From contig NC_047498.1 in assembly GCF_002079055.1 (NCBI RefSeq), positions 1 to 64,000 of the forward strand: 64,000 nucleotides of DNA, written 5' to 3'. A model generated the notes under the pieces. The model worked only from the letters and a program-made list of their open reading frames with translations. It searched no databases and was not told where the DNA came from. Shown one piece after another: positions 49,755 through 64,000 of the stretch (position 1 is its first letter; each line of letters begins with the position of its first letter). Source of the DNA: Saccharomyces paradoxus (lineage: Eukaryota > Ascomycota > Saccharomycetes > Saccharomycetales > Saccharomycetaceae). A program made the position numbers and the translations under genes.

Positions 49755-52700
49755 TCACAGGATGGCTTCGCAGTACTTATTGTACTCCCTAACAGCAACT
49801 GCGATGTTTCTGTACAAGGACCGACGTTCTTGAGGGTCGCTTATAGGAATGAAGTATTCGGACTGAGACTTGAGTTTGATTTGAAGACCGGATCTTTCCA
49901 GAGTAATTCCCTGGATAGAAGGATATCCTGTACTCCACATCAGCTCTTGGGTGGCCATTTGTACTTCAGCAATGTGCTGCATGGATACAATTACTGCTAG
50001 TTCTTTGCCAGGCAATATGACGTGTGACAGGTATTCATCGTTCATGAATACTCCTCCATTCACGGTCTTGAGCCAATACTGTCCTTGGGCCTCACGTAAA
50101 TCATAAGGCTTGATGATCTGATCATGGTCTACGTACCTAGGTAAGCGTACTCTGCAACCCTTCTGCATGTCAAGCACGGTGGTGGTACTTTTCACACCTT
50201 GACTTAAGTTACTTGTAAGATCTAAGAATCCAATGGCTGTCTTAGTTGGCAACCCAACAATACCCTTACCGAGGCCTTTGAGGAAACCTGTAGCACCTTC
50301 CTTTTGCATGGCTTTGTATGGGTCTAGTGCAATACCGCTCAACCCGCTCCCCAGTGTGCTAGCAAAGGATTGTGCTGAATTTGCCAAGGCATTTCTGTTA
50401 TTTTTGTTTATTCTTTGTTGTAATCTTCTCACCTTTTGGAATTCTAGGTCTTGTGTTACTGACAAACCCTTGGCCATCGACCCTGTAAACTTGGACATAC
50501 TATCAGAGAGGCCGAAAACTGTTTTCTTTGCAAAACTTAGCCCTCCTTTAGCCAAATGTATACCAATTTCTTGAGGTCTATCATTCATCATGTAACCTTG
50601 GTATGGTTCATAGAACAAGTCCCAGACACCCGAACTAATTGTGTTGAAAAGGCCTACTGGATTACCAAAACAATCAGCTGATCCTAAAATTTTGTGAATC
50701 TGGTACACAAATTGGGTGGTATAGTGTCTTTCAATATGGTCCATCAATATTGGCAATGGGACTCTTACATTATCCATAAACAAAGAATTAACTTTCACTG
50801 GTGCATCATTAATATTACCTAGCGTCATAGCAAACATATGGACGTAGTACAATGATGACGAAAATGACTCCTCAGTTTCTTCTGCTAATCCTGGACTAAT
50901 TTCATCGGAGCGTATAAAGGAGAGATGTAAGACGGTCGGCTGAATATGGAAGATCTCGAAATAGATATCGCCCGCCGTTTTTAATTCGGAAACATCAGGC
51001 AACTGGATTTCTTCATCGTACGTATACTCTCTCGAATCCATAATCCATGGGGAACCTGGGAATTTTATGAAATCCATCATGGCATACAGCATATCCTCAT
51101 CCAATTGTATGGAAAATTCTTGAATCAGCAATGTAACATGTTTGAAGTACGGGACAGCCTGTAACGAATCGTTGACTTTAGAAATAGAACCTGATATCAC
51201 AGGATGATTTTCAATTTCCTTCTCTGTGTACGGGATTTCTGTTGGATATAGAATGTTTGAGTAATTTCCTGAGAATAGTTGGTTATCAATTTGCATCCAT
51301 TTCATTTTCCAACTGAATGTCTGATACGCTTTAGATTCATTGTATCTTATTTCGATCCCTCTCATGTTAATGTATAGAAGTTCCTGCAAATGACCATTAA
51401 TTAATGAAATACCAACACCTTTGAACGAAACAACAATTTGTGTGTTAACCTTCTCATCCTCATCTTTTTGTACAAAGCCATCGATCACTGAACTATTTAC
51501 TGAAACTGAAGAAGTGGTAGTTGCAGAGGCAGTTTTCAATTTGTATAACCCAACATTGGCCTTGTAATTAACAATAACTAAAGCCTGCATATCATCGTCA
51601 GCAACAACGTGTAATCCGACAATGGGGGCTGGTTTATCTTTCGACCTTTTATCCAGGCGTAATGGCGGCAATTCGCCGATCTCAGCCAGTCGAACTTCCC
51701 TTGTACGTGTACCTGATTCTAGCACTAGATATTTCTCCTTAGCTGTAGGAAAATCCCATGCATATGGCATAATACTTTTCGAAGGAATCCTGTAAAATAT
51801 AGGTTTGAAATTCCGGCTTAATGATTCATTAGACTGGTCATCCTTGTATGGATCGCTAACCCTTCGAGGATCCCTTTGATAAAATATAAAGTCATGATCG
51901 CTGAAGTTTCTTATGGAAAATGGCCACCTGTCACCACCGTCCTTGATTCTTATGAATATCGTTGCTTTGTCCAGGAGAATTTCAACCTTTAAAAGCTTAT
52001 GGCTCGCATTTTTTAATACTTTCAAATATGTTACGCCAACGTTTTTGATGAAGAATGGTTGCGACCAACCGGAGTCTCCACCTAAGAATTTCACCACTAA
52101 TTGCTTATCCACGATGTTTCTCATCCTATATAAAGGCTTAGTGATATTTGGTTCTATTTGCTGGACATCCATGGATCCTGTCTCACAAACTTCAATAGGG
52201 ATGCCTAGAGTGTTGCTTATAATATATCTGGGCGAAATCTCGATAACCTTACTTAGTAAGTATTTGCCTTTACCTTCGCTAATATTGATACCTAAATTGG
52301 ATTCTTGTTCCTTATTTTTTATGCTAACAGATGCATCAAACGATTGGCCAATGGCGTCGAATGATAATTTGGAACTCCATTCTGATTCCTTGAACCTAAT
52401 ACGAGCTCTGTTACTTTTATCATCTTCTTTATCAAATGAGAACATTTTTGGAATAGTGTACCGCTTTTCGTTTTCAAGCAAAATCTTAGATTGTGCAATG
52501 TTCAAAAGACTACTTTGAATGTAGAGTTCTCTATCGGTAGCATTCATAATAATATAAGGGGAGTATATTCTAATGACTTTGGATCTTGTACCATCGATGT
52601 TTTTATAATCTAGTTTCAATGACAAATTCTGGCCTCCAGATAGGGTCAAAGATAGCGAGTCTTCTGGGTTCAAAGGGCTTTTATGTGGTGTATTAACTAT

Positions 52701-55700
52701 GGAGGGCTTTGAAGCTGAAGCCTCGTCTTGTAATGGTTGAACGGACATCAGCAGAAAACTGTCTAAAGAGATATGATGAACCTCCATGCTCTTTCCAGTC
52801 TTCAGTAAATCTGTTCTCTTCTCCTCTCTTTTGTCAAAGATAGAGAAGTTAATATCTGCTGGGAGTAAATTTTCAATAATCATGGATGCTGAAATCACAA
52901 TTCTCATATGAGGGAATATTTTCGCCAATGGTTCTCTTTCATCATACTTTGCACCAATTTCGAAATGAAATCTTTGATCGGGCTCTTCTTTTGAAGGACA
53001 AAATATAGACATTTGGTTACCTAGCAAACTTTTCCAAGATAGTGCCTGTTGTGACCAATCATATGTATCGTCTGATGCAGGTCTGATCCTGATATCGGAA
53101 TTGTAGGCATATTCTACAGGAACTGATTTACTTTCATGCGGTTTAATAACATAATTCAAAGATGGTTTATTTGGATCTTTGGACTCGACCAAAAGCTCAA
53201 TCTCAGTTGAAGTTGTGTTTTCTAGCACTAAAGTCGACCTGAAGGTAATAATCTTCACGTTATTCTCATCACATTTAGCCTCACAAACGATTCTATTATG
53301 CACATTATTTTTTGGTGGGCTCAAAACATGTAAATTTTCTCCTTCGGTAGTGGCATCAATATTCATGACAGTTTTGTAATCTTGCCCAGAAACGCAAACT
53401 CCTAAAATGTTCTTTGACTTATCGATATCCAATTTCTCTCTTATACTTCTCCAATCTTCGAATTCCCAAGGCAATGAGGTGTTTGCTTTTAAAAGCACAA
53501 CTTCATTCTTGTTATCTTCCGTCGTTTTATCCTGTATCCACACGTCAAAATCTAATTCTGTATCGTTTACCAGTAGGTACGGCTTCTGAGACACTCTGGA
53601 AGCTAAAGGCAACTCTTCTGTTAGTGACGCCGGGATGTGAGAAAGCATAGCAATTGACCTGGCAGAAAGAGTAATTTCCGCGATTCTTTGAGTTAAAATA
53701 TCAAAAGAGAAGGCAGGATCCATTTCGGAGTGTCCCTTTGATAGGTGAAATGTTACCGGAATCATCTCCAGAAGTGGCTCCCAGCTGGATCTTGAATAGT
53801 TGAATATATTAACATAGGTTTCCAAAGAAGCAAGAGCTTCAAAATCAGTAGACCAATCCTTTGCAGAAGCAGTAATTTCATTAACATTCATGTCTAATAT
53901 TGGCATTTCATGGACGTCACCGATCAAAATAAATCTCAAACCACCTAAATCAGCATTAAATGTTTCGTTTTTCAAAATTGCACTAGGCACTTCAACAGAT
54001 TCGGTATCTGAGCTCTGGCTAGCTTTGCTGCGCTCGCCTAAAATGCTTGGATCTAACACTGCTAACTTCCTTTCAAATTCATGAGAAAATTGTATCTTGT
54101 CCGTGCCTTCCTCTTCCTCTTCATTATGCTCTTTTTCCGTCATCTTATTTAGCAAGGTGGTAACTCGCTTGAATATTAGCATGGCCAGACGAATATCTCT
54201 GAGTGAAATACGCATCAATAGCGGTTGAACAGAAAGCTGTATATTAGTTAATAAAGTCTGGGGAGTTGAATTTCGTTTATCAATTGTCAACGAAGAAGAA
54301 AAATCATCCAATAACCTTAATTTTTCCTCAGATGAATTCATTTTGAACAGAAAGATACCAACATTATTAGCTGCAACTGTCATGATATTCTGGTCAGTCA
54401 CCAAAAACTGCCCTATCTTAAAAGATATAGCCTCACTGTTCATGTCGCAGGGGTCAGCAAGTAAGATCAGAGCTGTTTCGATGATGTTGACAGAATATTG
54501 AATTTTAGTCCCACCACTATTTTCTTCGCTTTCAACAATAGCCTTGTTTTCAGGCTTTTGGTTTGTGTTTTCAGGATAATATAAACTGTTTTCGGGACTG
54601 TTGGACATAACTGCATCAAAGAATTCTTTGAGAGAAACTAAATAGTCCATCGCTAAAATCATTTTTGGACTGTCCATTGTCATTGAAATGTTCAACAGAC
54701 ATCCAACTTCTAAGTTCTTTCTGGAAATATTAGCCACAAATTGATATTCTTTATTCTTACTCTTTGGTATCAGTTCTGTATGCTTATTATCTTTTATATT
54801 ACGAATATCTTCTATCCGGAAAGCGGCAACATGTGCCTGACCATCGATGGTCCCGTCATTTTTTAGACCAAGGTTGCATCCAATGTCTTGAAACATGACT
54901 CTCGTCAGACCACAGTCATTCAAAGAAGTGACACCTTTTGTCTTATTATATAGAGTAAGGGCAATCTTGGGAGCCTTGAAAGAAAAGTCTAAGTATTTCT
55001 GGTCAGGATTCTTTATATTGCTTTTATTCGATTCCTGTAGAGATTGGGGAGTAGCTGTAGCTGTGCGTTCACTTTCGCTACTAAAAGAAGCAGGGTCAGG
55101 AGAGGGGCTTTTAATGGTGTCTTTTCCTCCTGATTCCCCGGGGTTTTCGTCTGTGATGTTGAATGCAGAGGAAACTTTACTGGAAATTTCTAACAAGTAA
55201 GTCAGCTGGTTCTCAGTCAAATCTAATGCAAATGATTCAAAATTGCTTATTACCTTAAGTTCTGGAGTGTCATCTTCCGGAAGTGGATCCCGGTCTATAT
55301 TAAAAAGTAAACCTATATTTTCGACCAGATATAATTGTTGACTGGAGCCATCAAAATTTAAATTCGAGGATAATTGACCTTCACGGACACCTAGTTTGAT
55401 ATGGTTTATTTTATGGGATTCGTCAATTACCGAAAATTTGTTCTCGATAAAGAATTCACCCAAATAGAACCTCATTGTATCGTAATCGTTTTCCTGTGCG
55501 CCCACTAATTTAGGAAACTGGATAATAGGTGCCTTAATTACAATGTCCATCTTCATGTTGTTCACAGCGTCAATAGAAGGAGCTTGATTGTACGCTGCAA
55601 GACGAGCTCTGTCAAAGGATACTTTAGATTTTTGAAATTTAGCAAAAAAGTTTACCATTCTGTTAACAGCACTTTCGATAAAATTAACATGCATAGAACC

Positions 55701-58700
55701 GGTAGAATATCTCAAGAACGAATCATAATCTTTGGTATTTGTAGCCGGATCGAACGATTCATAGCTCAACTCGACTAATTCCTGACCTTTCATTTGAATT
55801 ATTTTTCTAAACACCGAATCCCTGGAAAACGATTCGTTTGTTTCATCAGTTAACTCCAATCCGCCCAATTTTAAATTAATGCAATACCTTTCCGGTAGTA
55901 AAACCATCGTAAACTCACCAGCTGATAGGACTAATGTTGCTATCTTTATGGAATCATCGTTTAAAATAACATTGACGGCCTCCATTTTGATTTTCATATT
56001 AATTTTTTGCGGCGCATCCTCCCTATCTTCTTTATTATGTCTCAACGCATCAGCTGGCATCTCTGGAGCGTTTGGATCCGTAAAAGTAAGCATTGCGTAA
56101 TTCATCAAAGTCAATACAGATCTAGGAGTTAACACCAGTTGCAATTCACTCATATGCATAACAATATCTTGGTCGAATAATTCAATCAAAGTATCATCAT
56201 GAGATACAATCCTCTGGACTCTCTTGTACTTAAGTGTGAACAAATCTTTTTGTGACCTTGTCACTTTTTCAACGCCAGATGATATTAAGTTTTTGAATTC
56301 TTTGTTATCAGTCTGTTCGATGAAGTCTTCAATATCTAATGAATGTACTCTTAAATCTAAATTCATTTCTTTGGCTCTCTTATCAAAATTGAAATTTAAT
56401 CTTTGACACAATATATCAATCAGTTTTTCACTGTTTTTAGAATCATTTTTGATACATTGAAAAAATGCTATTTTCGCTTGATCGATATCAAAGTGGAGCT
56501 CTAAGAATTTCTGTTCAATTTGAAGTGGCTGCATATTTGCTAACACTTTTAATGTATTCTTCAATTGCAATTGAACCTGCTTCTTCATTTCTTGTTCGGA
56601 ACCAGAAGTGTAATTAACGTAATCGCCGTTGTTTTCTTCATCATCAATCATAGAAGGTATAGAATTAGCAATCAAATTCATAATAGTCTTGTATTGAATG
56701 TCGTTTATAGAAAGACTTAAGCGAGGCAAATGACCAAAAACTCTTATCGTGGGTAATTTATATGCTTTGGGTAGGATTGATAAATCCACGGTTAATTCTA
56801 ATTTCATCTTATCCAAGATTCTAAAATCGTTCGTCGAAGAGGCAGTATTAATCTTACCTATCGTTGACTGAATATCGGGACCGACGAATATTTGAGTGTC
56901 CTGAGATAAGATCTGGAACCTATCAAACATTAATCTATTGATCTCGTTACCGTCAATCTTGTCATACTCTTCTGGTGATAACTGTTTTATTTCCTTTATC
57001 TTCTCCTTCGGTACTAGATCACTGAGTATAGACATATGACCGGCATCGATGATTGCACAAGGAGTATCCCAATCATGCGGATCTAACGGTAATATGATCA
57101 ATGGTGCTTGCAAATCTAAAGATACATTTACGGTCTTGTGATCTTCCAACAACGATTCAATACCCATTCTTGTTTGTGTTGTCCAACCTTCTACAGTTGC
57201 TTCTGCGGCATTAACGATATTGCCAATTGTTTCCATATGTTGGTTTGACGCCTTGAAAAATTTGTGGACCTCAGTAATGAAATGAACGTGGTAAAACACA
57301 GTCATTCCTAATAATTTAATGTTCAAGTTCGAATCTGCTAATCCATCTAGTGGATTCAATTCAAACGAAGCACGCAATAAAGGTTCTTCCTCTTCTCCTT
57401 CGTCTACGGAAGCGTGGCTCTCAATTGAAGATTGGTCTTTAGATGAGCTTCTAACACTAATGATATGTTTATATAATGCATTGGGCGAGCCATCTTCGAG
57501 GCTAAATTTATTCAATTGGAAACTCGATAAAAATGAATCGGGTCTTTGAGCAAAATCAACTTTACAATTTTCAAAAATTATGGAACCAAGGTTTAGATTT
57601 TGCTTTTTCTTTCGTATAGTGAGTGAACCCTTTTTTAATAAACTTGTTACACGGAGTTCAATCCTTTCTCTAGGAACTTGCAGTATAGGGCCTTTCTCTT
57701 CATTTTCGTCGAATTCAATAGCATCGTAAAGCTCTTGACGCTGTTCTTCGGTCATTATTAAATCTTCGTCAACTTCATCGGCAGGTTTACCATTCCACCA
57801 TGAAGAGAGCCAGCCTCCATTATTTTTACTTGCAGACTTGTTGGAGATTTGCGCTTCAATATTAGAGCTAGCTGTTGGCGTGGGCGAGTCTTCCGTCATG
57901 CCCAACTTGTATTGCGCGTATTGTCTCTTAGCAACAGATCTAAAGAGAATAATTTCATCGTATGTTAGGTCTTTGTGCAATTGAGATAATTGAGCCTCCT
58001 GGATGGGATCACGTAGGGGAGCTTCTAAATTTTTCAACTTTAACTTCTCAACCCATAGTTTTGTATATAGCCTCCTTTGCTCACATTTTTCCTTCATGCT
58101 TTCCCAAGTCCACATTTTATTTTTTTCATGAATCTCATTAATAACACAAGCACCAATATATTTAAACCATTCTGTCGGATTTTCACTAACTGCGAAGGAT
58201 GGTCTTGTTTTCTTAAATTTTTTGGTGATTTGTCTTAATTGTATACTAGATAAGACATGCAAGATATCATTATACTCTGTATCGTCTAATTCTATACCAA
58301 ATTCTTCATAGAACATTTGCAAATCGATATGAGGTTGTTCTTCCGTGGAACCGAGCTTGTTGATACTAAGTTTCCCTAATCCACTAACCGGTTTCAAAAT
58401 GTATTGGTGCTTGGGGACAGTAGAATCTTTCGATGCAATCATATCTTTGAAACTCCTCACAAAATTTTCCAAGCTTCTATCTTGATCGTCATCGGAAATC
58501 AAGGGTGGAGAGTCTGTATTCCAATACAAACAAAGTGAATTTAAAGTCAATAGTTTATGTGTAATATTCTGAGTAATATCAATGAAGCTTGGCGCCCAAT
58601 TGGAGTCCGTAGACACAGCAGATAGCTCATTCAAAGTCAGTCCTACGGAAGATGGACCTGTAGTGAAGATTCCGTCCATGTCTTCATACCTTAAATGAAT

Positions 58701-59192
58701 ATTCTTTATGGTAACTTGTAAATTGTCTATGATTTTCGTGGTCAAAGACTGCATAAACCCGGTATTATTTTTTTCTGAAGAAGAAGAAGACGTTTTGTTT
58801 TCTGATTGAGAGCTTAGTATGCGAGCCTGATTAGTTAATTCCCATTCACTCACTTTTCTCATCTTCAACCGAAACGCCCTCTTCACCATCTCCTCATCAT
58901 TTTCGTGATCTTCTGAACGTGGTGAACATAGCAAATAACAGTCCTCAATAATGATTTTCACGGGCTTATTCTTTAAACTTGACCATGGAACCGTTAAGAC
59001 CAAATCACCCAGTATCCCTGATTTCACATCTATGGGTAAATTTAACGAATCTAAACAGTCTTTTCTTAATTTCAAATTTTTTAACTTCACATCACCACTC
59101 CATATACCAACATTCAATTGGTTAGGGTCGAAATTTTCCACATATGAGCCTAATAATCGGTTTAGCAAATTAGCAGCTAGAGACTCTAACAT
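49755..59192 (-). CDS. VPS13: Vps13 bridge-like lipid-transfer protein
   Basis: Large rod that carries phospholipids between membranes at ER, mitochondrial, vacuolar and prospore contacts. The 3,145 residues compare with 3,144 in the reference. The chorein domain opens the protein ([20 protein letters not shown]). Long beta-rich RBG repeats form the lipid groove. The six-repeat VAB (adaptor-binding) region lies around 1,880-2,400, followed by the APT1 domain. The Atg2-like C-terminal helices ([19 protein letters not shown]) and a PH-like domain ([10 protein letters not shown]) end it. No break in the 9.4-kb frame. Confidence 0.98.
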   Translation of the reverse strand: MLESLAANLLNRLLGSYVENFDPNQLNVGIWSGDVKLKNLKLRKDCLDSLNLPIDVKSGILGDLVLTVPWSSLKNKPVKIIIEDCYLLCSPRSEDHENDEEMVKRAFRLKMRKVSEWELTNQARILSSQSENKTSSSSSEKNNTGFMQSLTTKIIDNLQVTIKNIHLRYEDMDGIFTTGPSSVGLTLNELSAVSTDSNWAPSFIDITQNITHKLLTLNSLCLYWNTDSPPLISDDDQDRSLENFVRSFKDMIASKDSTVPKHQYILKPVSGLGKLSINKLGSTEEQPHIDLQMFYEEFGIELDDTEYNDILHVLSSIQLRQITKKFKKTRPSFAVSENPTEWFKYIGACVINEIHEKNKMWTWESMKEKCEQRRLYTKLWVEKLKLKNLEAPLRDPIQEAQLSQLHKDLTYDEIILFRSVAKRQYAQYKLGMTEDSPTPTASSNIEAQISNKSASKNNGGWLSSWWNGKPADEVDEDLIMTEEQRQELYDAIEFDENEEKGPILQVPRERIELRVTSLLKKGSLTIRKKKQNLNLGSIIFENCKVDFAQRPDSFLSSFQLNKFSLEDGSPNALYKHIISVRSSSKDQSSIESHASVDEGEEEEPLLRASFELNPLDGLADSNLNIKLLGMTVFYHVHFITEVHKFFKASNQHMETIGNIVNAAEATVEGWTTQTRMGIESLLEDHKTVNVSLDLQAPLIILPLDPHDWDTPCAIIDAGHMSILSDLVPKEKIKEIKQLSPEEYDKIDGNEINRLMFDRFQILSQDTQIFVGPDIQSTIGKINTASSTNDFRILDKMKLELTVDLSILPKAYKLPTIRVFGHLPRLSLSINDIQYKTIMNLIANSIPSMIDDEENNGDYVNYTSGSEQEMKKQVQLQLKNTLKVLANMQPLQIEQKFLELHFDIDQAKIAFFQCIKNDSKNSEKLIDILCQRLNFNFDKRAKEMNLDLRVHSLDIEDFIEQTDNKEFKNLISSGVEKVTRSQKDLFTLKYKRVQRIVSHDDTLIELFDQDIVMHMSELQLVLTPRSVLTLMNYAMLTFTDPNAPEMPADALRHNKEDREDAPQKINMKIKMEAVNVILNDDSIKIATLVLSAGEFTMVLLPERYCINLKLGGLELTDETNESFSRDSVFRKIIQMKGQELVELSYESFDPATNTKDYDSFLRYSTGSMHVNFIESAVNRMVNFFAKFQKSKVSFDRARLAAYNQAPSIDAVNNMKMDIVIKAPIIQFPKLVGAQENDYDTMRFYLGEFFIENKFSVIDESHKINHIKLGVREGQLSSNLNFDGSSQQLYLVENIGLLFNIDRDPLPEDDTPELKVISNFESFALDLTENQLTYLLEISSKVSSAFNITDENPGESGGKDTIKSPSPDPASFSSESERTATATPQSLQESNKSNIKNPDQKYLDFSFKAPKIALTLYNKTKGVTSLNDCGLTRVMFQDIGCNLGLKNDGTIDGQAHVAAFRIEDIRNIKDNKHTELIPKSKNKEYQFVANISRKNLEVGCLLNISMTMDSPKMILAMDYLVSLKEFFDAVMSNSPENSLYYPENTNQKPENKAIVESEENSGGTKIQYSVNIIETALILLADPCDMNSEAISFKIGQFLVTDQNIMTVAANNVGIFLFKMNSSEEKLRLLDDFSSSLTIDKRNSTPQTLLTNIQLSVQPLLMRISLRDIRLAMLIFKRVTTLLNKMTEKEHNEEEEEGTDKIQFSHEFERKLAVLDPSILGERSKASQSSDTESVEVPSAILKNETFNADLGGLRFILIGDVHEMPILDMNVNEITASAKDWSTDFEALASLETYVNIFNYSRSSWEPLLEMIPVTFHLSKGHSEMDPAFSFDILTQRIAEITLSARSIAMLSHIPASLTEELPLASRVSQKPYLLVNDTELDFDVWIQDKTTEDNKNEVVLLKANTSLPWEFEDWRSIREKLDIDKSKNILGVCVSGQDYKTVMNIDATTEGENLHVLSPPKNNVHNRIVCEAKCDENNVKIITFRSTLVLENTTSTEIELLVESKDPNKPSLNYVIKPHESKSVPVEYAYNSDIRIRPASDDTYDWSQQALSWKSLLGNQMSIFCPSKEEPDQRFHFEIGAKYDEREPLAKIFPHMRIVISASMIIENLLPADINFSIFDKREEKRTDLLKTGKSMEVHHISLDSFLLMSVQPLQDEASASKPSIVNTPHKSPLNPEDSLSLTLSGGQNLSLKLDYKNIDGTRSKVIRIYSPYIIMNATDRELYIQSSLLNIAQSKILLENEKRYTIPKMFSFDKEDDKSNRARIRFKESEWSSKLSFDAIGQSFDASVSIKNKEQESNLGINISEGKGKYLLSKVIEISPRYIISNTLGIPIEVCETGSMDVQQIEPNITKPLYRMRNIVDKQLVVKFLGGDSGWSQPFFIKNVGVTYLKVLKNASHKLLKVEILLDKATIFIRIKDGGDRWPFSIRNFSDHDFIFYQRDPRRVSDPYKDDQSNESLSRNFKPIFYRIPSKSIMPYAWDFPTAKEKYLVLESGTRTREVRLAEIGELPPLRLDKRSKDKPAPIVGLHVVADDDMQALVIVNYKANVGLYKLKTASATTTSSVSVNSSVIDGFVQKDEDEKVNTQIVVSFKGVGISLINGHLQELLYINMRGIEIRYNESKAYQTFSWKMKWMQIDNQLFSGNYSNILYPTEIPYTEKEIENHPVISGSISKVNDSLQAVPYFKHVTLLIQEFSIQLDEDMLYAMMDFIKFPGSPWIMDSREYTYDEEIQLPDVSELKTAGDIYFEIFHIQPTVLHLSFIRSDEISPGLAEETEESFSSSLYYVHMFAMTLGNINDAPVKVNSLFMDNVRVPLPILMDHIERHYTTQFVYQIHKILGSADCFGNPVGLFNTISSGVWDLFYEPYQGYMMNDRPQEIGIHLAKGGLSFAKKTVFGLSDSMSKFTGSMAKGLSVTQDLEFQKVRRLQQRINKNNRNALANSAQSFASTLGSGLSGIALDPYKAMQKEGATGFLKGLGKGIVGLPTKTAIGFLDLTSNLSQGVKSTTTVLDMQKGCRVRLPRYVDHDQIIKPYDLREAQGQYWLKTVNGGVFMNDEYLSHVILPGKELAVIVSMQHIAEVQMATQELMWSTGYPSIQGITLERSGLQIKLKSQSEYFIPISDPQERRSLYRNIAVAVREYNKYCEAIL

Positions 59193-59607
59193 TTAACTGT
59201 TCCTAATTTTCCTTTTTCTGCCTTCTCCTCTTTTGGTAATAACAATACTCTATCCGTATGAAATTAAATAACGTTGAAAAGTTGACTCAATTGGTTGGCG
59301 TATGTACGTTCCTTGGAGATTGAAACACGGTTGGACACTATAGAGGTGGGTTACATTCCTTAATAAAAATCCCCTTTAAATAAAACACTAGTTCAGTTAC
59401 CCGGGTCGGGAAATTAGCGAACTCCAAAGCGAAAGAGGATTCAAGACGTAAGTTTGCAAAGCTGAATATGAATAAAGACAATAACATAGTTAAACGATTT
59501 ATTTAGTGTTCTATGAAGTTTTTATCAAAAAAAAAAAAAAATGAAAAAGAAAAAAGGAGAGTAAATATATATATGAACGACATAACGAAAATATTGCGAA
59601 GGTTTAA
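59193..59607. other. VPS13 upstream region / UBI4 downstream region
   Basis: 415 bases with the VPS13 promoter and UBI4 3' UTR. TTACCCGGGTCGG at about 59397 contains a Reb1-type core (TTACCCG), plausible for a nucleosome-free VPS13 promoter. An A13 tract is at about 59,530. No gene seen. Confidence 0.55.
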
Positions 59608-60759
<1,152 letters not shown>

Positions 60760-60930
60760 TTAGTTAAAGTAAAGCGGAAGTGGGGGAGAGTTCGAGAGTT
60801 TTTGGCGTGTTGTAGTAGATAAAAGATATACTTATCCTTATCCTTACAGTTCCTACTCTTTGTAAACTGGAATTTACGGGAGAGGAAAGATAAGCAGGTG
60901 AATGCAAAGGTGGCAAACCCGGAGCCTCTC

Positions 60931-61140
60931 TATATATACCCCCCCAAGGAGGGAACCGCCCTCAAATGACACTGAATGCTAAAAACAACTGATAAGCGGC
61001 ATCGCCCCTGAAAAAAGAAACGAAGCGGGGTAACTGGCATGTGACCGGATGTACGGCTGTGTATGTTTGCTCTGGGCGGCTATTTTTTGGGTTTTTTGGG
61101 CAAATGTTTTACTCTAGAACTTTCTAGAACTTTCTAGAAA
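60931..61140 (-). promoter_or_regulatory. UBI4 promoter: heat-shock elements, STRE, TATA box
   Basis: A run of TTCTAGAA with AGAAC repeats at 61113-61140 gives a strong Hsf1 site (alternating GAA and TTC), about 370 bp before the ATG. CCCCT at 61005-61009 is a stress-response element core for Msn2/4. TATATATA at 60931-60938 is 178 bp before the ATG. The set matches the known stress control of UBI4. Confidence 0.85.
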
Positions 61141-61329
61141 CAATATTGAAATACAACATCAACGTTTCGTAGTAGAATATTGTCAGACAGGAACTTTTTC
61201 ACGTTGTTTTCATAATGTGTCACTTTTCACCAGTTTTTTCGAAAATTACCAGCTTCGTCGAAAGGGACACTTTTTCTTTTATAGGTTGCCCTGTACAAAG
61301 AAGATGGTTGGTCATAAAGAATTTTGAAA
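61141..61329. other. UBI4 far-upstream region / ENT4 downstream region
   Basis: Together with 60754-61140, this completes the 576-bp gap between UBI4 and ENT4. AT-rich, with no gene seen. Confidence 0.5.
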
Positions 61330-62073
61330 TCATCTGAATGGATTATTTGAGGATTTAGGCCTGAAGGAGAGCTTACTTATTCCGCCTGATGTGCAGGGAT
61401 TATCCTCGCTGTCTTCTTCCGCCAGAGGATCCAAAGAGAATCGGGCGTATTCGTGCGTATTCCTTGTCCGTTGTCTCTGGAAATCTAGACTAGTGCTAGT
61501 GGTTGGAGACCTTGCTTTCTTTTCTAAGCTTTGTCGCGTGAGCTCGTTTCTCATTTCTTCCAGCTTCAAATGGCTATTGTCTGTGGACTTCCTGCCCGGA
61601 GTTGATATGCTTGACCGGAATTGGATTACGTCCTTGCGCTGTTTTTCTAGTAACCCGTCGTCTTGCAGCAGCCCCAAAACGTTCCTGCTTAGCTTTTGAA
61701 TATCTTCCGCCTTACGTTCATCCCGAGGATCCTGGACCTGGAAATCCTCTAGGATTTCAATTAGTATCATGTTGCTTTTTAGCCACTTGATGAATTCATT
61801 GGACCCGTTGTTCATCAGATAGGAGACCAAAGTCAGCGTCTTCATTACCTGGATGCAATTTCGATGAGAATTTCTTCTGTTCTGCCCAAGTAGCAATCGC
61901 TTCCGGATTACCTGAATGATTTCTCGTACTGTCTTGGGACTGTAGGTCAGGATTGATATCTCGTTCATAAGCGTCCCCGTGGCTCCACTTGTCTCGTCCT
62001 CGTTGGTGGCCTGTTTCACCTTTGATTCTGTAGGTGATTGAATAAAACTCTTGAAGGTATCTAACAAAGGCAT
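61330..62073 (-). CDS. ENT4: Epsin-like ENTH-domain protein
   Basis: The 247 residues match the reference. The ENTH domain covers about residues 5-145 ([52 protein letters not shown]). The rest is charged and Ser-rich and ends in NPFR. Unlike Ent1/2 it lacks a UIM and the repeated NPF motifs; the single terminal NPF is kept. Likely acts in endosome or TGN traffic. Converging sequence in S288C includes a dubious ORF (YLL037W), not called here. Confidence 0.94.
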   Translation of the reverse strand: MPLLDTFKSFIQSPTESKVKQATNEDETSGATGTLMNEISILTYSPKTVREIIQVIRKRLLLGQNRRNSHRNCIQVMKTLTLVSYLMNNGSNEFIKWLKSNMILIEILEDFQVQDPRDERKAEDIQKLSRNVLGLLQDDGLLEKQRKDVIQFRSSISTPGRKSTDNSHLKLEEMRNELTRQSLEKKARSPTTSTSLDFQRQRTRNTHEYARFSLDPLAEEDSEDNPCTSGGISKLSFRPKSSNNPFR

Positions 62074-62293
62074 TACTAGCGCCTCAGTATATGTGTACTC
62101 GTTCTTTGATACCTTTATGCCTTCTGAGCTTATTCAACGCATAGTCTCATTTGTCGTTTTCTCATTCTTTTTTTTTTTTTTCCTCATTAGAGCGTTGTCC
62201 TAGAGATTTAAAAAGAGCAGGAAATGAAATTTTTACTCAAAATGTTACTACTATTACACAGGTCTACTTAAAAATAAAAATATTTCACCGCAT

Positions 62294-63805
62294 TCAAGGC
62301 GTCAATGCAACAATATTGAAGCCATCATTTGTCTTCAAAATAGCAGCAACGCCGCCATCTCCGCATGTGACCTCTATATCGGTGAAATTGGCAGTTTCAC
62401 TTGGCAAATCAAGGCTGTCCGCCTCGTCTCTAATCCAACTTTTTGTTTTCTTGTCAAATTTGTATACGGTCAACGAATGGCTCTTGCTTGAGTACGCAAG
62501 CATATACTTACCAGAGTCGTCGATGTCATAGGCAACGGTGCTCGTCTCGAAATCTGGGATAGTGTAAGTTGGGTACGCTAGAGTCCCGACATCCTTTCTT
62601 AGATCGAAGCAAGCCACAGCTTGGTCACACTTTACCACCATCCAGTACCCATTATCTGCAAATTCCACCTTTTTTATCTTTGCATTTTTCTCCACGGGAA
62701 ATCTTGAGCCTGCTTGGTCAGGTGACGATAAATTGTAAACGTCTAATATACCGTCCGAAGAGTAGAGAGCTAATAATAATGAATCCTTATGTAGGGCACC
62801 ACTGCTGTACTCAACATTCAACTTGGCGGAATGAACAATATACTGGGAGTCATCCGTGTAGGACTGAAATCCTATCGTTCCTTTATTATCCGCCCAGATG
62901 AAGTATTCCGTATTGACCTCGTTGTGACCATACATATATACAATCTTGTTGGCGGAATTTACCTCTACTTCTCTCAAAACTGTATTTGTTTTTGAGTCGA
63001 GTATGATTATCTGATTACCTGGGTATAACAATAGCAACCGATTACAAGGCCCTCTAGAAACAATAACAGGATGCTCTCCTCCGGTATGAGGGTTTGGTGT
63101 AGTTACGGTGGTAATTGACCTCGAATCCTTTAATTGGGTGAAATGTAAAGTATCACCGTCGCAGAGACATGTGGAAAGCCATTTATCATAGTACATGGAA
63201 TTGTTAAGCTCTTTGTATGGGAATGTTTTAACGGTACAGGAGTAATTTTGTGCCGGTGACAGCTCTAAATTTTTTAGAATCGGCCATTTGAATGGTTTGG
63301 GCTTGCCTCTCGCTACGAAGTCTCTAGAAGATTGTAGCAGCCCTTGTAAAAAATCATCTATTGTAATAACTACCGTTTGCTGTGGAGATTTTGGTAAGTT
63401 TCTCGAATTTTCATTCTTTTCCATCAATAGTTGCGCAGCCACCAACTTTGCAGCATCTCTTTCGTACATTACAGTCGATAGTTTTTTCGTTAAACTATCT
63501 AAAGTTGATCGTAATTTGAAATTTTCCAGCATTATGGCGTCCCATTCGTTCTGCAAACTCGTTAAGAGATTCGGAATCGAGTAATTGGCTTTTAATGTAG
63601 CAGAGTTTGTAGACTCTGTTAACGATGCTTGTTGCGCACTAGGTACGATTTCCACTATTTCTTCGATGCTCAAGGGCTGATTCGTTATCGGATCATTCCC
63701 CGTATCCTTAACATACTGCTCAAGAAGCGACTTTTCAAAAATGCATCTGGATCTAGGTGACAGCACTGGCTTTCTAGGCACTTTCCCGCTAATGGCACAA
63801 AACAT
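62294..63805 (-). CDS. PRP19: Splicing factor and U-box E3 ligase Prp19
   Basis: Core of the NineTeen Complex that stabilises U5/U6 in the active spliceosome, with ubiquitin-ligase activity. From ATG 63805 the protein is 503 residues, the reference length; a 14-codon upstream extension is ignored. The U-box (residues 1 to about 56: MFCAISGKVP..NDPITNQPLSIEEI) is followed by the tetramerising coiled coil (LLTSLQNEWDAIMLENFKLRSTL) and a WD40 propeller from about residue 170. The coiled coil is nearly identical to the reference as I recall it, whereas the propeller has many changes. Confidence 0.96.
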   Translation of the reverse strand: MFCAISGKVPRKPVLSPRSRCIFEKSLLEQYVKDTGNDPITNQPLSIEEIVEIVPSAQQASLTESTNSATLKANYSIPNLLTSLQNEWDAIMLENFKLRSTLDSLTKKLSTVMYERDAAKLVAAQLLMEKNENSRNLPKSPQQTVVITIDDFLQGLLQSSRDFVARGKPKPFKWPILKNLELSPAQNYSCTVKTFPYKELNNSMYYDKWLSTCLCDGDTLHFTQLKDSRSITTVTTPNPHTGGEHPVIVSRGPCNRLLLLYPGNQIIILDSKTNTVLREVEVNSANKIVYMYGHNEVNTEYFIWADNKGTIGFQSYTDDSQYIVHSAKLNVEYSSGALHKDSLLLALYSSDGILDVYNLSSPDQAGSRFPVEKNAKIKKVEFADNGYWMVVKCDQAVACFDLRKDVGTLAYPTYTIPDFETSTVAYDIDDSGKYMLAYSSKSHSLTVYKFDKKTKSWIRDEADSLDLPSETANFTDIEVTCGDGGVAAILKTNDGFNIVALTP

Positions 63806-64000
63806 TGTTCCCCCAGTAGGCTTTCTTGTCTGTGTTTTGCTCTTCAATCCATCTTGGAAAGTTTGCTTCTCTCTAAAATAGCCCTTACGAAATTTTCAGC
63901 GCCGCTACCCGAAAAAGAATGAGATTTATCAACATGAAATTTATTCACGTCAAGTCATCGAGTGCTTTGGTAGTAAGGCCCAGATCGTATAAGAGAGTTG
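63806..64000. other. PRP19 upstream region, window end
   Basis: 195 bases that should include the divergent promoter of PRP19 and, by synteny, GRC3. I do not recognise the start of the GRC3 protein within the window and call no gene. Confidence 0.5.

Overview
This window is the left end of a Saccharomyces chromosome, reading from the telomere inward. It opens with C1-3A telomere repeat, followed by a full-length Y' element, an internal telomere-repeat tract, an X element, and then single-copy chromosome. The order of single-copy genes (MHT1, MMP1, GTT2, YLL058W, JLP1, YLL056C, YCT1, YLL054C, AQY2, FRE6, COF1, LDB18, YBT1, RNP1, RPL8B, FPS1, ATG10, SDH2, VPS13, UBI4, ENT4, PRP19) is that of the left arm of S. 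cerevisiae chromosome XII. The proteins are not those of the S288C reference as I remember them: Prp19, Gtt2, Atg10 and Mht1 differ at roughly a tenth of residues, while Sdh2, Fps1 and cofilin differ at few. AQY2 is one intact frame. A sister species, most likely S. paradoxus, fits best, but this rests on memory and not on an alignment.

Layout. 1-162: telomere repeat. 163-6810: long-class Y' element with one helicase gene on the minus strand, a 147-bp intron near its 5' end and a 36-bp minisatellite in its coding sequence. 6811-6948: interstitial telomere tract. 6949 to about 7950: X element with three TTAGGG-type repeats, combinatorial repeats and a perfect ARS consensus. 8725-9879: broken COS (DUP380) gene. 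10996-11129: 3' stump of a PAU (seripauperin) gene. I find no AYT1 in the gap where S288C carries it. From 11604 on the genes are intact.

The subtelomeric part from 11.6 to 27.9 kb is rich in sulfur scavenging: S-methylmethionine uptake and use (MMP1, MHT1), a glutathione transferase (GTT2), a homocysteine-synthase-like PLP enzyme (YLL058W), a sulfonate dioxygenase (JLP1) and a cysteine transporter (YCT1). Promoter motifs fit this: Met31/32-type sites between MHT1 and MMP1, three Yap1 sites before GTT2 and a perfect PDRE before YLL056C. The more central part holds housekeeping and membrane genes: water and glycerol channels (AQY2, FPS1), vacuolar metalloreductase (FRE6, two Aft1 cores upstream), actin and dynactin factors (COF1 with intron, LDB18), a vacuolar ABC transporter (YBT1), ribosome and RNA genes (RPL8B, RNP1, PRP19), autophagy and lipid transfer (ATG10, VPS13), respiration (SDH2), endocytosis (ENT4) and polyubiquitin (UBI4, heat-shock elements upstream).

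I see no tRNA or rRNA gene, no CRISPR array and no recognisable Ty element or LTR. I do not find a previously undescribed system. The most interesting points are the rearranged COS/PAU subtelomere, the open-in-four-frames minisatellite of the Y' gene, the three-unit periodicity inside UBI4, and the GC-rich GTT2 with its triple Yap1 promoter.
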